Part shown: positions 1 to 8,578 of the stretch, in pieces
Layout of the letters: every line of letters begins with the position of its first letter
How positions within the stretch are numbered: the first letter of the stretch is position 1
NCBI GenBank assembly: GCA_014800795.1
Contig: JAAVFL010000041.1
Coordinates: 1-64,000 of the forward strand
Reading direction: 5' to 3'
From: Bacteroidales bacterium
GTDB lineage: Bacteria; Bacteroidota; Bacteroidia; Bacteroidales; Muribaculaceae
DNA: 64,000 nucleotides
Position numbers and translations under genes: made by a program
Notes under the pieces: generated by a model
What the model saw: only the letters and a program-made list of their open reading frames with translations
What the model was told of the DNA's origin: nothing
The model's database searches: none

Positions 1-251
1 GTCTGGTCGATCACCGTAGCGGAGCGCACAACCTTGCGGTAGTTGTTGATGAAGATGTTGCGCATGATGGTGAAGACCCATCCCTTGAAGTTTACGTTGT
101 CAACATACTTGTCCTCGTTGTCGAGAGCCTTGAGCGTTGTATCCTGAAGCAGGTCGTAGGCGTCGTCGCGGTTTGAGGTAAGCATATAGGCGAAGTTGAG
201 AAGATTGCTCTGAAGCGAGAGAAGCTTGGTCTGGAAATTCTGAGTAGCCAT
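1..251 (-). CDS. ECF-type RNA polymerase sigma factor, N-terminal part (cut by window edge)
   Basis: Translating the minus strand from the ATG at 251 gives a protein beginning MATQNFQTKLLSLQSNLLNF, followed by a sigma-70 region 2 pattern: acidic and aromatic residues around AYDLLQDTTLKAL, then GWVFTIMRNIFINNYRK, which matches the core-binding and -10 recognition helices of ECF sigma factors. About 83 codons are visible; region 4 lies outside the window. Sigma factors of this family direct RNA polymerase to stress or envelope promoters. No anti-sigma gene is visible on this side. A well-spaced Bacteroidetes promoter at 353-383 lies about 100 bases upstream. The family call is firm; the regulon cannot be inferred. 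Confidence 0.85.
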   Translation of the reverse strand, partial: MATQNFQTKLLSLQSNLLNFAYMLTSNRDDAYDLLQDTTLKALDNEDKYVDNVNFKGWVFTIMRNIFINNYRKVVRSATVIDQ

Positions 252-751
252 AATAGATATGTTTAAGAAAGTTTTTATTCGTTTAGTAGTTTAGTCGGTT
301 TCGCTGATGTTTCAGCGCCTTGGTATTTTGTAACTACTTTGTGATTACATTGCAAAGGTACGCACTATTTTCGAATCTGCAAATTATTTTGCAACTTTTT
401 TGTAACAAAATTGTAAATTTTTCCGAATAACACTGTAACGCACAGATGCTCAACAATATACAAAATGTTAAATTTTTCATAGTTGTTACACCATAAATAA
501 TTGCGCCTCGCTCGAAAGCCGTATTCATATATTCTTCTTATGTATTTAATTTATATTGGCAATATGTTACAACAAATATATACAATGTAACATCGCTGTT
601 TCATACATCCATGCAATCCCCATATAAACCATATGAACATACCAAATAACTTCAGTGGTGTTGTTGATTTGTCAACAAAAATAACTAACTTTGATGAACC
701 TTAAATTACAACGATCGCTCAGACGGTCATAAAATCAATTCTTACCATTAA
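252..751. other. 500-base AT-rich divergent intergenic region
   Basis: This gap separates the minus-strand sigma gene from the plus-strand alpha-galactosidase. It contains the promoter at 353-383 and a weaker plus-strand candidate, GTTG (663-666), 19 bases, TAACTTTG (686-693), which would give a leader of about 55 bases for the galactosidase. The rest is AT-rich. The one longer reading frame (minus, 334-528) overlaps the sigma promoter and has AT-driven composition, so it is not called a gene. A sugar-responsive operator could lie here but none was recognised. Confidence 0.6.
353..383 (-). promoter_or_regulatory. Bacteroidetes-type promoter for the ECF sigma gene
   Basis: On the minus strand TTTG (383-380), 19 bases, then TACCTTTG (360-353) matches the -33/-7 consensus of the primary Bacteroidetes sigma factor. 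It leaves a 5' leader of roughly 100 bases before the ATG at 251. Confidence 0.7.
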
Positions 752-2977
752 ATGATACCTAAATTACCAACGACATTACTTGCAATGGCATTTGCCGCAG
801 GTGTATGTGCCCAGCCTTTAACAATTTCCACTGCTTGGTTCAAAGCTGGCGACTCCAAAGAATGGAGCAATCCGCAAATCGATGATTCCGCATGGAAGAC
901 TTTAGATGTAAGCCGCACATGGGATAGTCAGGGAATACCCTCTTCAACCAAGTTCGGATGGTATCGCATGCATTTTACCCCGACCAAAGCCATGCTCGAA
1001 CAATCTGATCTCAAAGAGGTGATAGAATTTGATCTCGGTACGATTGATGATGTTGATGAAGTTTATTTAAACGGTAAACTTATCGGTAAGACAGGAAATA
1101 TGCCAGGAGATACCGGTGCCTATGCCGCGATGTTCTATGTACCGCGTAAATATACAGTTCCTGTCAATGACAAAAACATCAAATGGGATGCTGATAACGT
1201 ACTTGCCGTGCGTTGCTACAGCGATAACGCTCCTGGCGGAATGTTCGGCGGAAATGTAAAGATAAATGTACCAAGTCGCATCGACGGATGCACTCTCAGC
1301 TTCTCGGAGACAGATTCCACCAATAAACCGAGCTATTCCGTTTCCTTGAACAACACTTATAAGAGTCCCGTTTCCGGAACCCTTAAACTCGAAATCACCG
1401 ATGCCGAAACAGGTAAGGTTATCAGTAACATCGAAAAGAAAATCAGTGCCCGCGACGGAAAGCCTGCTATAATCACCCTTCCCTACGACAGAAGCAAATG
1501 TCTCCGGATAAAAGCTCAATTTACAGAGGCGAAAAGCGGAAAAACCATATCAGGCAACTATACTCCGAAGTATATTCTAACCCCTGAAGCACCCGCTGCT
1601 CCACGCTTCAATACAGCACCCGTTTATGGCGTGCGCCCCGGTTCGCCAATTCATTTCCGCTTTGGTGTTTCCGGCGACCGCCCGATGAAAATCACTTCTC
1701 CGGATCTTCCCGCCGGACTTGAAATCAATCCTGAAAACGGCGCACTCAGCGGTTCTCTCGCAAAAGAAGGAGATTATACTTTCACTGTAGTGGCTACAAA
1801 CGATAAAGGTGAGGCATCGCAGCAATTCACTATAAAAGTCGGCAATCGCATAGCGCTTACCCCTCCGATGGGTTGGAACAGCTGGAATTGCTGGGGACTC
1901 AGCGTGTCGCAGGACAAAGTAATGGCAAGCGCACAAGCTTTGATAGACAAAGGACTTGCAGATTACGGTTACGCATATATCAATGTTGATGATGCCTGGG
2001 AAGCACCCGCCCGTAATGCCGACGGCACTATTGCCGTGAACGAAAAATTCCCCGACATGAAAGCACTCGGTGACTGGCTGCATGAACGTGGTCTCAAATT
2101 CGGTATATACTCCTCCCCCGGCGACTACACATGCGGTGGCTACCTTGGCTCTCTCGATCATGAGAAACAAGATGCCGAAACATACAATTCCTGGGGAGTT
2201 GACTATTTGAAATACGACTGGTGTGGTTACGTACATAAACATGTCAACGAAGCCGACAAGAAAACTGTTGCTTCATACGTCCGGCCATATCTTCTCATGG
2301 AAGGATACCTGCGTGAACAACCCCGCGATATATTCTATAGCTTATGTCAGTATGGTATGGAAGATGTATGGAAATGGGGCGATTTTGTTGATGCCAACTC
2401 GTGGCGTACGACCGGCGACATAACAGATACATGGGAGTCTATGTACGATATCGGCTTCGTTCAGCAAGCAGACCTCTATCCCTACGCTCATCCCGGAGGA
2501 TGGAACGACCCCGACATGCTGATCGTAGGTAAAGTTGGATGGAGCAATAATCTCCGCGACTCACGCCTGACCCCCGACGAACAGTACACCCATATATCAC
2601 TTTGGTCGCTGCTCGCTGCCAATATGCTCATCGGATGCGATCTTGCCCAGCTCGACGATTTCACAATCAATCTTCTTTGCAACAATGAAGTTAACGCTGT
2701 AAATCAAGATATTCTCGGAAAACAGGCGAAACGCGATGTGGAGGACGGAGATATTCAGATTTGGAGCCGCCCTCTCAGCGACGGTAGCCGTGCCATCGGT
2801 ATATTCAACGTAGGAACTGAGGATAAAACAGTTAATCTCAAGGACTATATGGGAACGCTCGGACTGAAGAACCTGAAATCGATCCGCGACCTCTGGCGTC
2901 AGAAAGATCTCCCCACTGACGACACTTCATACCTCGTGCTTCCCCACGGTGTGAAATTCATTAAAGTTACTGAATAA
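752..2977 (+). CDS. Secreted GH27 alpha-galactosidase with N-terminal beta-sandwich and Ig-like domains
   Basis: A signal peptide (residues 1-20, ending GVCAQ) directs export. Residues about 25-190 look like a galactose-binding/jelly-roll domain. Residues about 285-365 form an Ig-like putative-binding module (DLPAGLEINPENGALSG, then FTVVATNDKGEA). From about 367 the GH27 barrel begins with LTPPMGWNSWN. The nucleophile Asp is in LKYDWCG (about residue 489) and the acid/base Asp in SWRTTGDI (about 556). A C-terminal beta domain completes the usual GH27 fold. GH27 enzymes remove terminal alpha-galactose, or alpha-N-acetylgalactosamine in some members; the exact substrate cannot be read here. No SusC/SusD pair is adjacent, so this is an isolated enzyme, not part of a visible polysaccharide utilisation locus. 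A terminator hairpin follows at 3007-3034. Confidence 0.9.
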   Translation: MIPKLPTTLLAMAFAAGVCAQPLTISTAWFKAGDSKEWSNPQIDDSAWKTLDVSRTWDSQGIPSSTKFGWYRMHFTPTKAMLEQSDLKEVIEFDLGTIDDVDEVYLNGKLIGKTGNMPGDTGAYAAMFYVPRKYTVPVNDKNIKWDADNVLAVRCYSDNAPGGMFGGNVKINVPSRIDGCTLSFSETDSTNKPSYSVSLNNTYKSPVSGTLKLEITDAETGKVISNIEKKISARDGKPAIITLPYDRSKCLRIKAQFTEAKSGKTISGNYTPKYILTPEAPAAPRFNTAPVYGVRPGSPIHFRFGVSGDRPMKITSPDLPAGLEINPENGALSGSLAKEGDYTFTVVATNDKGEASQQFTIKVGNRIALTPPMGWNSWNCWGLSVSQDKVMASAQALIDKGLADYGYAYINVDDAWEAPARNADGTIAVNEKFPDMKALGDWLHERGLKFGIYSSPGDYTCGGYLGSLDHEKQDAETYNSWGVDYLKYDWCGYVHKHVNEADKKTVASYVRPYLLMEGYLREQPRDIFYSLCQYGMEDVWKWGDFVDANSWRTTGDITDTWESMYDIGFVQQADLYPYAHPGGWNDPDMLIVGKVGWSNNLRDSRLTPDEQYTHISLWSLLAANMLIGCDLAQLDDFTINLLCNNEVNAVNQDILGKQAKRDVEDGDIQIWSRPLSDGSRAIGIFNVGTEDKTVNLKDYMGTLGLKNLKSIRDLWRQKDLPTDDTSYLVLPHGVKFIKVTE

Positions 2978-3006
2978 ACATCATATACAGCACTCGTGAA
3001 AATACT

Positions 3007-3040
3007 GCAGGCGGTCCGGTTTCGGATCGCCTGCTTATTC
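3007..3040 (+). terminator. Rho-independent-like terminator after the alpha-galactosidase gene
   Basis: A 12-bp stem (3007-3018 with 3023-3034, one G.T pair) and a GTTT loop are followed by TTATTCATTT. It lies 30 bases after the stop, between convergent genes, so it may also stop folC transcription. Confidence 0.7.
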
Positions 3041-3106
3041 ATTTAAAATATAACGCTGCGGAAAAAAACTAAACTATCGAAAACTCATGTTTACAATTCG
3101 CCGTAA

Positions 3107-4408
3107 TCATTTCTGTGCAGAAAGAAGCTCTTTTAGAAAATCTGCAACTACAAAAGTACTGCCACCGATAAAAACTGCCGCCGGATTATGGATTAATGCC
3201 TCCCGGTAAGCTTTTCCCACTCCCGCTATAATCTTACCAGGACGACCGGCAGCCGCCCCACGCTCTCCAAGCTCTCCGGCAGGAAGCGCACGTGGTATAT
3301 CAGCATTTGTATATATAATTTCAGCATCCTCCGGAAGCATTGAGAAAATATGCGAGGTATCCTTATCATTTACAAAACCAAGAATTATTGTAAGGGGACG
3401 GGGAAGTTTCCTGATCTGAGGTCCAAGCCAACGCCATCCTCCGATATTATGTCCGGTGTCGCATATAGTCAACGGCATATCAGCAACAGTCATCCAGCGT
3501 CCCATAAGCCCTGTCGCGGCACAGACATTTCGGAGTCCGGACTTTACATCGTCAGCCTTTATTTTCCATCCGAGACGCTGCAACTCCATTAAAGCTGCGA
3601 GTATGGTCAGCACATTTTCATGCTGACAATCTCCGGTAAGTTCAAATTCAAGATCTCCATAAGGTGTGTTCACCAATTCAAGAAAACCTCTATCCGATGA
3701 TTTTATGTTTATATCCGGGAACTTTAACGCCGCATATACCGGCACTGTGCCCTTCTCTTTAGCGCAATTCCCGAGAAATTCACGTATGTCCGGATCATGC
3801 TCACCAATTATCACAGGCACTCCGGAACGCATAATTCCGGCCTTTTCTGCAGCAATCATCTCCAATGTATTCCCCAATTGAGCCATATGGTCAAAGGAAA
3901 TATTTGTTATCACCGACAACTGCGGATCGACAATATTGGTTGAATCAAGCCTGCCTCCCAATCCGACTTCAATAACTGCTATATCAACATTCATACGCTT
4001 GAACCAGTCAAAAGCCATTACTGTGGTCAGCTCAAAAAACGACGGTGACAACAAGTCACTCGCATCTGATGATCTGTAATTACGCACAAAAGATACTACG
4101 CTTTCTTCCGGTATCATCTGACCGTTCACACGCATACGCTCACGAAAATCCACAAGATGGGGAGATGTATAAAGCCCCACCCGGTAGCCGGCAGCCTGCA
4201 GCACAGATGCCAAGGTATGCGATGTTGAACCTTTCCCGTTCGTACCTCCTACATGAATTACAGGATATGCAAAATGAGGATTCCCGAATACTTCCGCGAG
4301 CAAACCGACAGTCTGCAATCCCGGTTTGTATGCTGCGGCTCCTATACTTTGAAACTGAGGCGTCTGATTATACAAATAGTCAACCGCCTCAAGATATGCT
4401 TCAGACAT
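3107..4408 (-). CDS. folC: Bifunctional folylpolyglutamate synthase / dihydrofolate synthase
   Basis: The enzyme attaches glutamate to dihydropteroate or folates using ATP, retaining folates in the cytoplasm. The Mur-ligase-type P-loop GGTNGKGST is at residues 54-62, with the central motifs ITNISFDHM and IMRSGVP and the ligase C-domain motif CDTGHNIGG. The chosen start (ATG at 4408, MSEAYLEAVDYLYNQ) aligns with the usual FolC N-terminus. An upstream in-frame extension to 4525 runs into the preceding transporter gene and does not look like FolC. The ATG lies 2 bases after the stop of the upstream chromate-transporter gene, so the two are probably co-transcribed. Length of 433 residues is normal. 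Confidence 0.93.
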   Translation of the reverse strand: MSEAYLEAVDYLYNQTPQFQSIGAAAYKPGLQTVGLLAEVFGNPHFAYPVIHVGGTNGKGSTSHTLASVLQAAGYRVGLYTSPHLVDFRERMRVNGQMIPEESVVSFVRNYRSSDASDLLSPSFFELTTVMAFDWFKRMNVDIAVIEVGLGGRLDSTNIVDPQLSVITNISFDHMAQLGNTLEMIAAEKAGIMRSGVPVIIGEHDPDIREFLGNCAKEKGTVPVYAALKFPDINIKSSDRGFLELVNTPYGDLEFELTGDCQHENVLTILAALMELQRLGWKIKADDVKSGLRNVCAATGLMGRWMTVADMPLTICDTGHNIGGWRWLGPQIRKLPRPLTIILGFVNDKDTSHIFSMLPEDAEIIYTNADIPRALPAGELGERGAAAGRPGKIIAGVGKAYREALIHNPAAVFIGGSTFVVADFLKELLSAQK

Positions 4409-4410
4409 AG

Positions 4411-4977
4411 TCAATAATAAATAACTAATCCGGCTATTCCTGCTAAGATTATCACAAGAATCGGATGAATCTTGGTAAACAATACTGTAGTCAACGACAA
4501 TATGGCAATAACTACAGAAATCCATATCTCCCGGGAATCAGATCCGAAATTAGCCTCGTTCATAAGTAATAATGCTGCCGATGCGATCAATCCGATCACA
4601 ACCGGACGTAACCCCGCAAATATACCCCTTACGACTATACTCTCCTTATGTCTGCTGATAAAATGACTTGTATACGCCACAAGCAGAAAAGAGGGAAGAA
4701 CAACGACAAGAGTACATATTACAGATCCAAGTAACCCCCAAAGAGGATTGTCGTACCCGGCATGCATAGGAGCCGCATACCCGATATAAGTCGCGGAATT
4801 GATTCCGATTGGTCCGGGAGTCATCTGGGATATGGCGACAATATCGGTAAACATCTTTTCAGTGATCCAACCAGGTCCCACAATCTCTTTCTCTATAAGA
4901 GAGAGCATAGCATACCCTCCGCCGAAACCGAACAGGCCTATTTTCAAATAACTCCAGATGAGTTTAAGATAGATCAT
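4411..4977 (-). CDS. Short-chain chromate-type (CHR family) transporter subunit
   Basis: This 188-residue hydrophobic protein carries the CHR-family signature near its N-terminus (GLFGFGGGYAMLSLIEKE) and MTPGPIGINSATYIG, with about five to six membrane segments. It is half the size of a full ChrA, and the next gene upstream (4999-5616) encodes the matching other half. Paired short CHR proteins are known in other bacteria to act together in anion (chromate or sulfate-like) transport. The actual substrate here is unknown, and chromate resistance should not be assumed. It is tightly linked to folC downstream. Confidence 0.85.
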   Translation of the reverse strand: MIYLKLIWSYLKIGLFGFGGGYAMLSLIEKEIVGPGWITEKMFTDIVAISQMTPGPIGINSATYIGYAAPMHAGYDNPLWGLLGSVICTLVVVLPSFLLVAYTSHFISRHKESIVVRGIFAGLRPVVIGLIASAALLLMNEANFGSDSREIWISVVIAILSLTTVLFTKIHPILVIILAGIAGLVIYY

Positions 4978-4998
4978 AATTTAGCCGTATATGGGTTG

Positions 4999-5616
4999 TT
5001 ATAAATCTTCATCCTCAATTTTTTTCTCTTTCTCCTCTATCTCCGGATCACTGAGGTTTCTCTCCTGCCGTTTAAGCCAAAAGTACCCCGCCGCTCCCCC
5101 GAGCACTATGAACAGAATCGGGTTTGAGACATATGGGATATCAGACCATATCAATAGAGCAACTATAAGAGGTATCCAGAAAGTTTTCCATCCAATGTGT
5201 GAAGCTTTCGCCGTAGTTATAACCGGAGCTACTATGAGCGCGACAACAGCCGGTCTGATTCCACGGAAAATCGAACTTATCACATGATTGTTCTGAATAA
5301 GATCCGGAGTAAGAAAAATTGCGATCGTCAGAATTATGAGAAAACATGGCAGAATCGTACCGGCCGCCGCCGCCACACTTCCCTTCATGCCCCTGAGCCT
5401 GTCACCGACCGCAACAGATATATTCACGGCAAGAATACCCGGCAGCGACTGAGCCACTGCAAGCAGATCAAGGAACTCCTCCCGATCAATCCACTTCCTT
5501 TTTTCTACCACTTCCCTCTCTATCAGTGATATCATGGCCCACCCGCCACCGAATGTGAATGCGCCTATTCTCAAGAACGATGAGAATAGCTGGAAATAAA
5601 TATTATTGACAGACAT
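4999..5616 (-). CDS. Short-chain chromate-type (CHR family) transporter subunit
   Basis: This 205-residue paralogue of the next gene carries the CHR signature GAFTFGGGWAMISLIERE at about residues 17-34, a second motif AQSLPGILAVNIS, and five to six predicted membrane helices. A charged, lysine/glutamate-rich C-terminal tail (residues about 185-205) faces one side of the membrane. It lies 21 bases upstream of the second CHR gene, so the pair probably forms one two-subunit inner-membrane transporter. Substrate cannot be inferred. A 40-base gap separates it from glmS upstream, so read-through from the glmS promoter is possible. Confidence 0.85.
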   Translation of the reverse strand: MSVNNIYFQLFSSFLRIGAFTFGGGWAMISLIEREVVEKRKWIDREEFLDLLAVAQSLPGILAVNISVAVGDRLRGMKGSVAAAAGTILPCFLIILTIAIFLTPDLIQNNHVISSIFRGIRPAVVALIVAPVITTAKASHIGWKTFWIPLIVALLIWSDIPYVSNPILFIVLGGAAGYFWLKRQERNLSDPEIEEKEKKIEDEDL

Positions 5617-5656
5617 TCAGATCAGAATAAAACAATATTATGTTGCAAGGTGGGAA

Positions 5657-7501
5657 CTACTCTACAGTAACCGATTTGGCAAGATTTCGAGGCATATCGA
5701 CATTACAACCTTTTTTAATAGCGATATGGTAGGCCAGAAGCTGTAAAGGAATCGAGACTATCACTGGCGACATACACTCCGGAACCATCGGAATCTCCAG
5801 TACATGGTCGGCAATCTCCTTTATAGTGGTATCTCCTTTAGTCACAATTGCTATCACAGAGCCACCACGCGCTTTAACCTGCTGAATATTCGAAATAATC
5901 TTTTCATGCATCTCATCGTCAGGAGCGATCACTACTGTGGGCAGTTCATGATCTATAAGGGCGATCGGACCGTGTTTCATCTCCGCAGCGGGGTATCCTT
6001 CCGCATGTATATAGCTGATTTCCTTTAATTTCAAAGCTCCCTCAAGAGCGCTAGGATAATTATATCCACGTCCGAGATACAAGAAATTATGCACATAGGT
6101 ATACGTACTCGAAAGCTTCTCTATGCGGTCGTTGAGTCTAAGTGCCTGCTTGATAAGGGATGGTAGCGAACGCAAAGCTTTCGCTACTGCGAAACGCGTC
6201 TCTTTAGAAACAGTATTCTTAAGCGTACCTACTGCCATGGCAAGCATTGCAAGCACAGTCACCTGACCTGTGAATGCTTTTGTAGATGCGACGCCGATTT
6301 CCGGTCCCACATGAATATAGGTCCCCGAATCGGTAGCCCTTGCTATAGATGAACCAACGACATTACAAATACCGTAAACAAATGCTCCACACTTTTTGGC
6401 CATCTGAATGGCTGCCAGTGTGTCGGCGGTCTCCCCCGACTGTGAAATGGCTATCACAATATCGTTGGACGTCAGGATCGGATTGCTGTAACGGAATTCG
6501 CTGGCGTATTCCACCTCTACCGGGATACGGGCTATTTCCTGAAGAAGCCGTTTACCGATCAATCCGGCATGCCATGAAGTTCCACATGCCACGATCACAA
6601 TCCTGTTCGCATTTATAAACCGCTCTTTATTCTCTGTCACCCCTGAAAGCGACACTTCGTCGCCGGAGGATGCTACCCTACCTCTGATACAATCTTGAAT
6701 TGTTCGCGGCTGCTCGAAAATCTCTTTAAGCATAAAATGCGGATACCCTCCCTTTTCAAGCTGCGAAACGGAAAGGCGCAGGGTCTTGATATCAATGGCC
6801 GCAGGCAGATTATCTGAATCTACTATCTGCAACGGCTGTCCACGCTGAATTATGGCAATTTCGTCATCGTTCAGATATACCACCTGATCGGTATATTCTA
6901 TGATGGGCGTAGCATCAGAAGCTATAAATGTCTCATTTTCGCCGATACCGATCACAAGAGGAGAGCTTTTGCGCGCACAGATCATCGTATCCGGCTCTGT
7001 AGTGTCCACTACACCTATGGCATATGCACCAACAACCTCTTTCAACGCACCACGCACCGCGTCAATAAGCGAACACTTGTTTTTTTCTTTTACATATTCG
7101 ATTAACTGAACTAACACTTCCGTGTCAGTATCGCTGTGGAATTTACATCCCTCTATTTCCAATGCCTCCTTCAGTACATGATAGTTCTCTATGGTACCGT
7201 TGTGAACTAGAGCGATATTCCCGCTTCTGCTTACATGTGGATGCGCGTTCACATCGTTAGGTTCGCCATGCGTGGCCCATCGTGTGTGTGCGATACCGAT
7301 TGTGCCGCTTATATCTTTTGAACTGCAGAAGCGTTCAAGGTCAGAGACCTTGCCACGGGTCTTATATACATTAAGTTCGCTTCCTTCTCCCATCAGGGCA
7401 ACTCCGGCAGAATCATATCCGCGATATTCAAGTCGATGTAATCCCTTTATCAGAATTTCATATGCCGGTCTGCCACCGATGTACCCTACTATTCCACACA
7501 T
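5657..7501 (-). CDS. glmS: Glutamine-fructose-6-phosphate aminotransferase (isomerizing)
   Basis: GlmS makes glucosamine-6-phosphate from fructose-6-phosphate and glutamine, the first committed step to UDP-GlcNAc for wall and lipid A. The catalytic N-terminal Cys is present (MCGIVGYIGG), followed by the glutaminase motifs HTRWATHGEP and NAHPH and HNGTIEN. Two SIS sugar-isomerase domains occupy about residues 290-610 (ISQSGETADT, GRGYNYPSALEGALKLKEISYIHAE written here only in part: KLKEISYIHAEGYPAAEMKH). The C-terminus ends in NLAKSVTVE, typical of GlmS. Length of 614 is normal. No glmS ribozyme was recognised upstream; a candidate promoter element lies at 7643-7650. Confidence 0.97.
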   Translation of the reverse strand: MCGIVGYIGGRPAYEILIKGLHRLEYRGYDSAGVALMGEGSELNVYKTRGKVSDLERFCSSKDISGTIGIAHTRWATHGEPNDVNAHPHVSRSGNIALVHNGTIENYHVLKEALEIEGCKFHSDTDTEVLVQLIEYVKEKNKCSLIDAVRGALKEVVGAYAIGVVDTTEPDTMICARKSSPLVIGIGENETFIASDATPIIEYTDQVVYLNDDEIAIIQRGQPLQIVDSDNLPAAIDIKTLRLSVSQLEKGGYPHFMLKEIFEQPRTIQDCIRGRVASSGDEVSLSGVTENKERFINANRIVIVACGTSWHAGLIGKRLLQEIARIPVEVEYASEFRYSNPILTSNDIVIAISQSGETADTLAAIQMAKKCGAFVYGICNVVGSSIARATDSGTYIHVGPEIGVASTKAFTGQVTVLAMLAMAVGTLKNTVSKETRFAVAKALRSLPSLIKQALRLNDRIEKLSSTYTYVHNFLYLGRGYNYPSALEGALKLKEISYIHAEGYPAAEMKHGPIALIDHELPTVVIAPDDEMHEKIISNIQQVKARGGSVIAIVTKGDTTIKEIADHVLEIPMVPECMSPVIVSIPLQLLAYHIAIKKGCNVDMPRNLAKSVTVE

Positions 7502-7642
7502 AAATTTTTTCCTCTGTGATTAATATATTCCAAATTGGATGTACCGGACCAATATAACGTATGCTACTGATTAAACGCACGTACGTAATACGGCAAAACG
7601 GACCATGCGACAATATGCCACCGTTATCCGCTTAATTTAATG

Positions 7643-7650
7643 CAAAGTTA
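7643..7650 (-). promoter_or_regulatory. Candidate -7 element for glmS
   Basis: Minus strand TAACTTTG fits TAnnTTTG, about 140 bases upstream of glmS. The nearest TTTG (7677-7674) is 23 bases away, slightly longer than the usual 19-21, so the call is moderate. The surrounding 7502-7745 gap holds no other recognised feature. Confidence 0.45.
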
Positions 7651-7745
7651 AAAATAATCTATCATTTGCCGGACAAAAAGAAACTATAATTTTTCAATAA
7701 TATATTAAATATCTGACTACCAACTCACAGCATCCGACAAACATA

Positions 7746-8534
7746 TTATGGAGCTATTCTCCTGATGCCATGTACTGTAATACTGTTCCCGGACATGCGG
7801 GCCTGCTCCATCAGTGATATATTTCTTGCATCATTATCTTTGGAGTTTTCAGGGTGATCAAGATGATATTCGATCGCCCCGAACTTAATAAAGCCCTTTT
7901 GAATACCGGCGTTTATCAATCTGTATGCCAGCTCCGAATCTTCACGACCCCAGCCATTGATATCTTCATTGTATCCGTTCACCTTGATAAGATCATCGCG
8001 CCAGAAAGCCATATTGCACCCACGCACATAGCCCCCGCGTGACTTCTTGTAACGACGCATCATATGCATAAGCAACGGACACCTGCACCCGTTTATTTTT
8101 TTACGTTCGGGAGCGTTTTTCGGCAATTCCACCGTTTTCCTGTCAAGCATCGTAGCGGTTGTCGCATGCGACAGCATCACACGACTCCCCGAATGAAACC
8201 ATCCGCGCTTCGCCATCGCCATATGATCTGCAATGAAACCGGGATGAAGAATTATATCTCCATCAATCTGAATTATATAGTCGCCCTCAGCCTCAGCTAT
8301 AGCTTTATTACGGATTGCCCCGAGTCTGAATCCTTCGTCGGGATGCCATACATGTTTCATTGGAACAAATGATTCCGCCGCCATTTCCTCAATCAATAAT
8401 CTGGTGTCATCTCCCGAACCGTCATCGGCAATGATAACTTCATCAGGAAGCTTCCGCTGATTCATAATACTTTTCAGCGTAAGATACAGATAAGCAGGAT
8501 TATTATATGTAGCTACGATAAGCGAAATTTTCAT
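7746..8534 (-). CDS. Family 2 glycosyltransferase (with galactosyltransferase-type C-terminal region)
   Basis: Residues 1-100 show the GT2/GT-A fold: ISLIVATYNNPAYLYLTLKS, then EVIIADDGSGDDTR and the metal-binding IIQIDGDI. The C-terminal part RGCNMAFWRDDLIKVNGYNE plus GWGREDSELAYRLINAG matches the galactosyltransferase C-domain often attached to such enzymes in Bacteroidetes surface polysaccharide loci. The protein is soluble or membrane-peripheral. The donor and acceptor sugars cannot be read. It lies 44 bases downstream of a second GT2 gene and after a stress-protein gene, which suggests a three-gene unit involved in a surface glycan. Confidence 0.88.
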   Translation of the reverse strand: MKISLIVATYNNPAYLYLTLKSIMNQRKLPDEVIIADDGSGDDTRLLIEEMAAESFVPMKHVWHPDEGFRLGAIRNKAIAEAEGDYIIQIDGDIILHPGFIADHMAMAKRGWFHSGSRVMLSHATTATMLDRKTVELPKNAPERKKINGCRCPLLMHMMRRYKKSRGGYVRGCNMAFWRDDLIKVNGYNEDINGWGREDSELAYRLINAGIQKGFIKFGAIEYHLDHPENSKDNDARNISLMEQARMSGNSITVHGIRRIAP

Positions 8535-8578
8535 CTGACATGATATAATTCAATACAACATCTGACGACCGCAATAAC

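Noticed and set aside
334-528. 64-codon minus-strand frame upstream of the sigma gene
   Set aside because: It overlaps the sigma promoter in AT-rich sequence and resembles no known protein.
4409-4525. N-terminal extension of folC
   Set aside because: It overlaps the transporter gene and lacks FolC similarity; the ATG at 4408 fits the family start.
4411-5616. A frameshifted single chromate transporter gene
   Set aside because: Each half has its own start, complete CHR signature and normal short-form length, so this is a two-gene pair and not a broken gene.
7502-7745. glmS ribozyme upstream of glmS
   Set aside because: The spacer is short and AT-rich with no recognisable ribozyme core.
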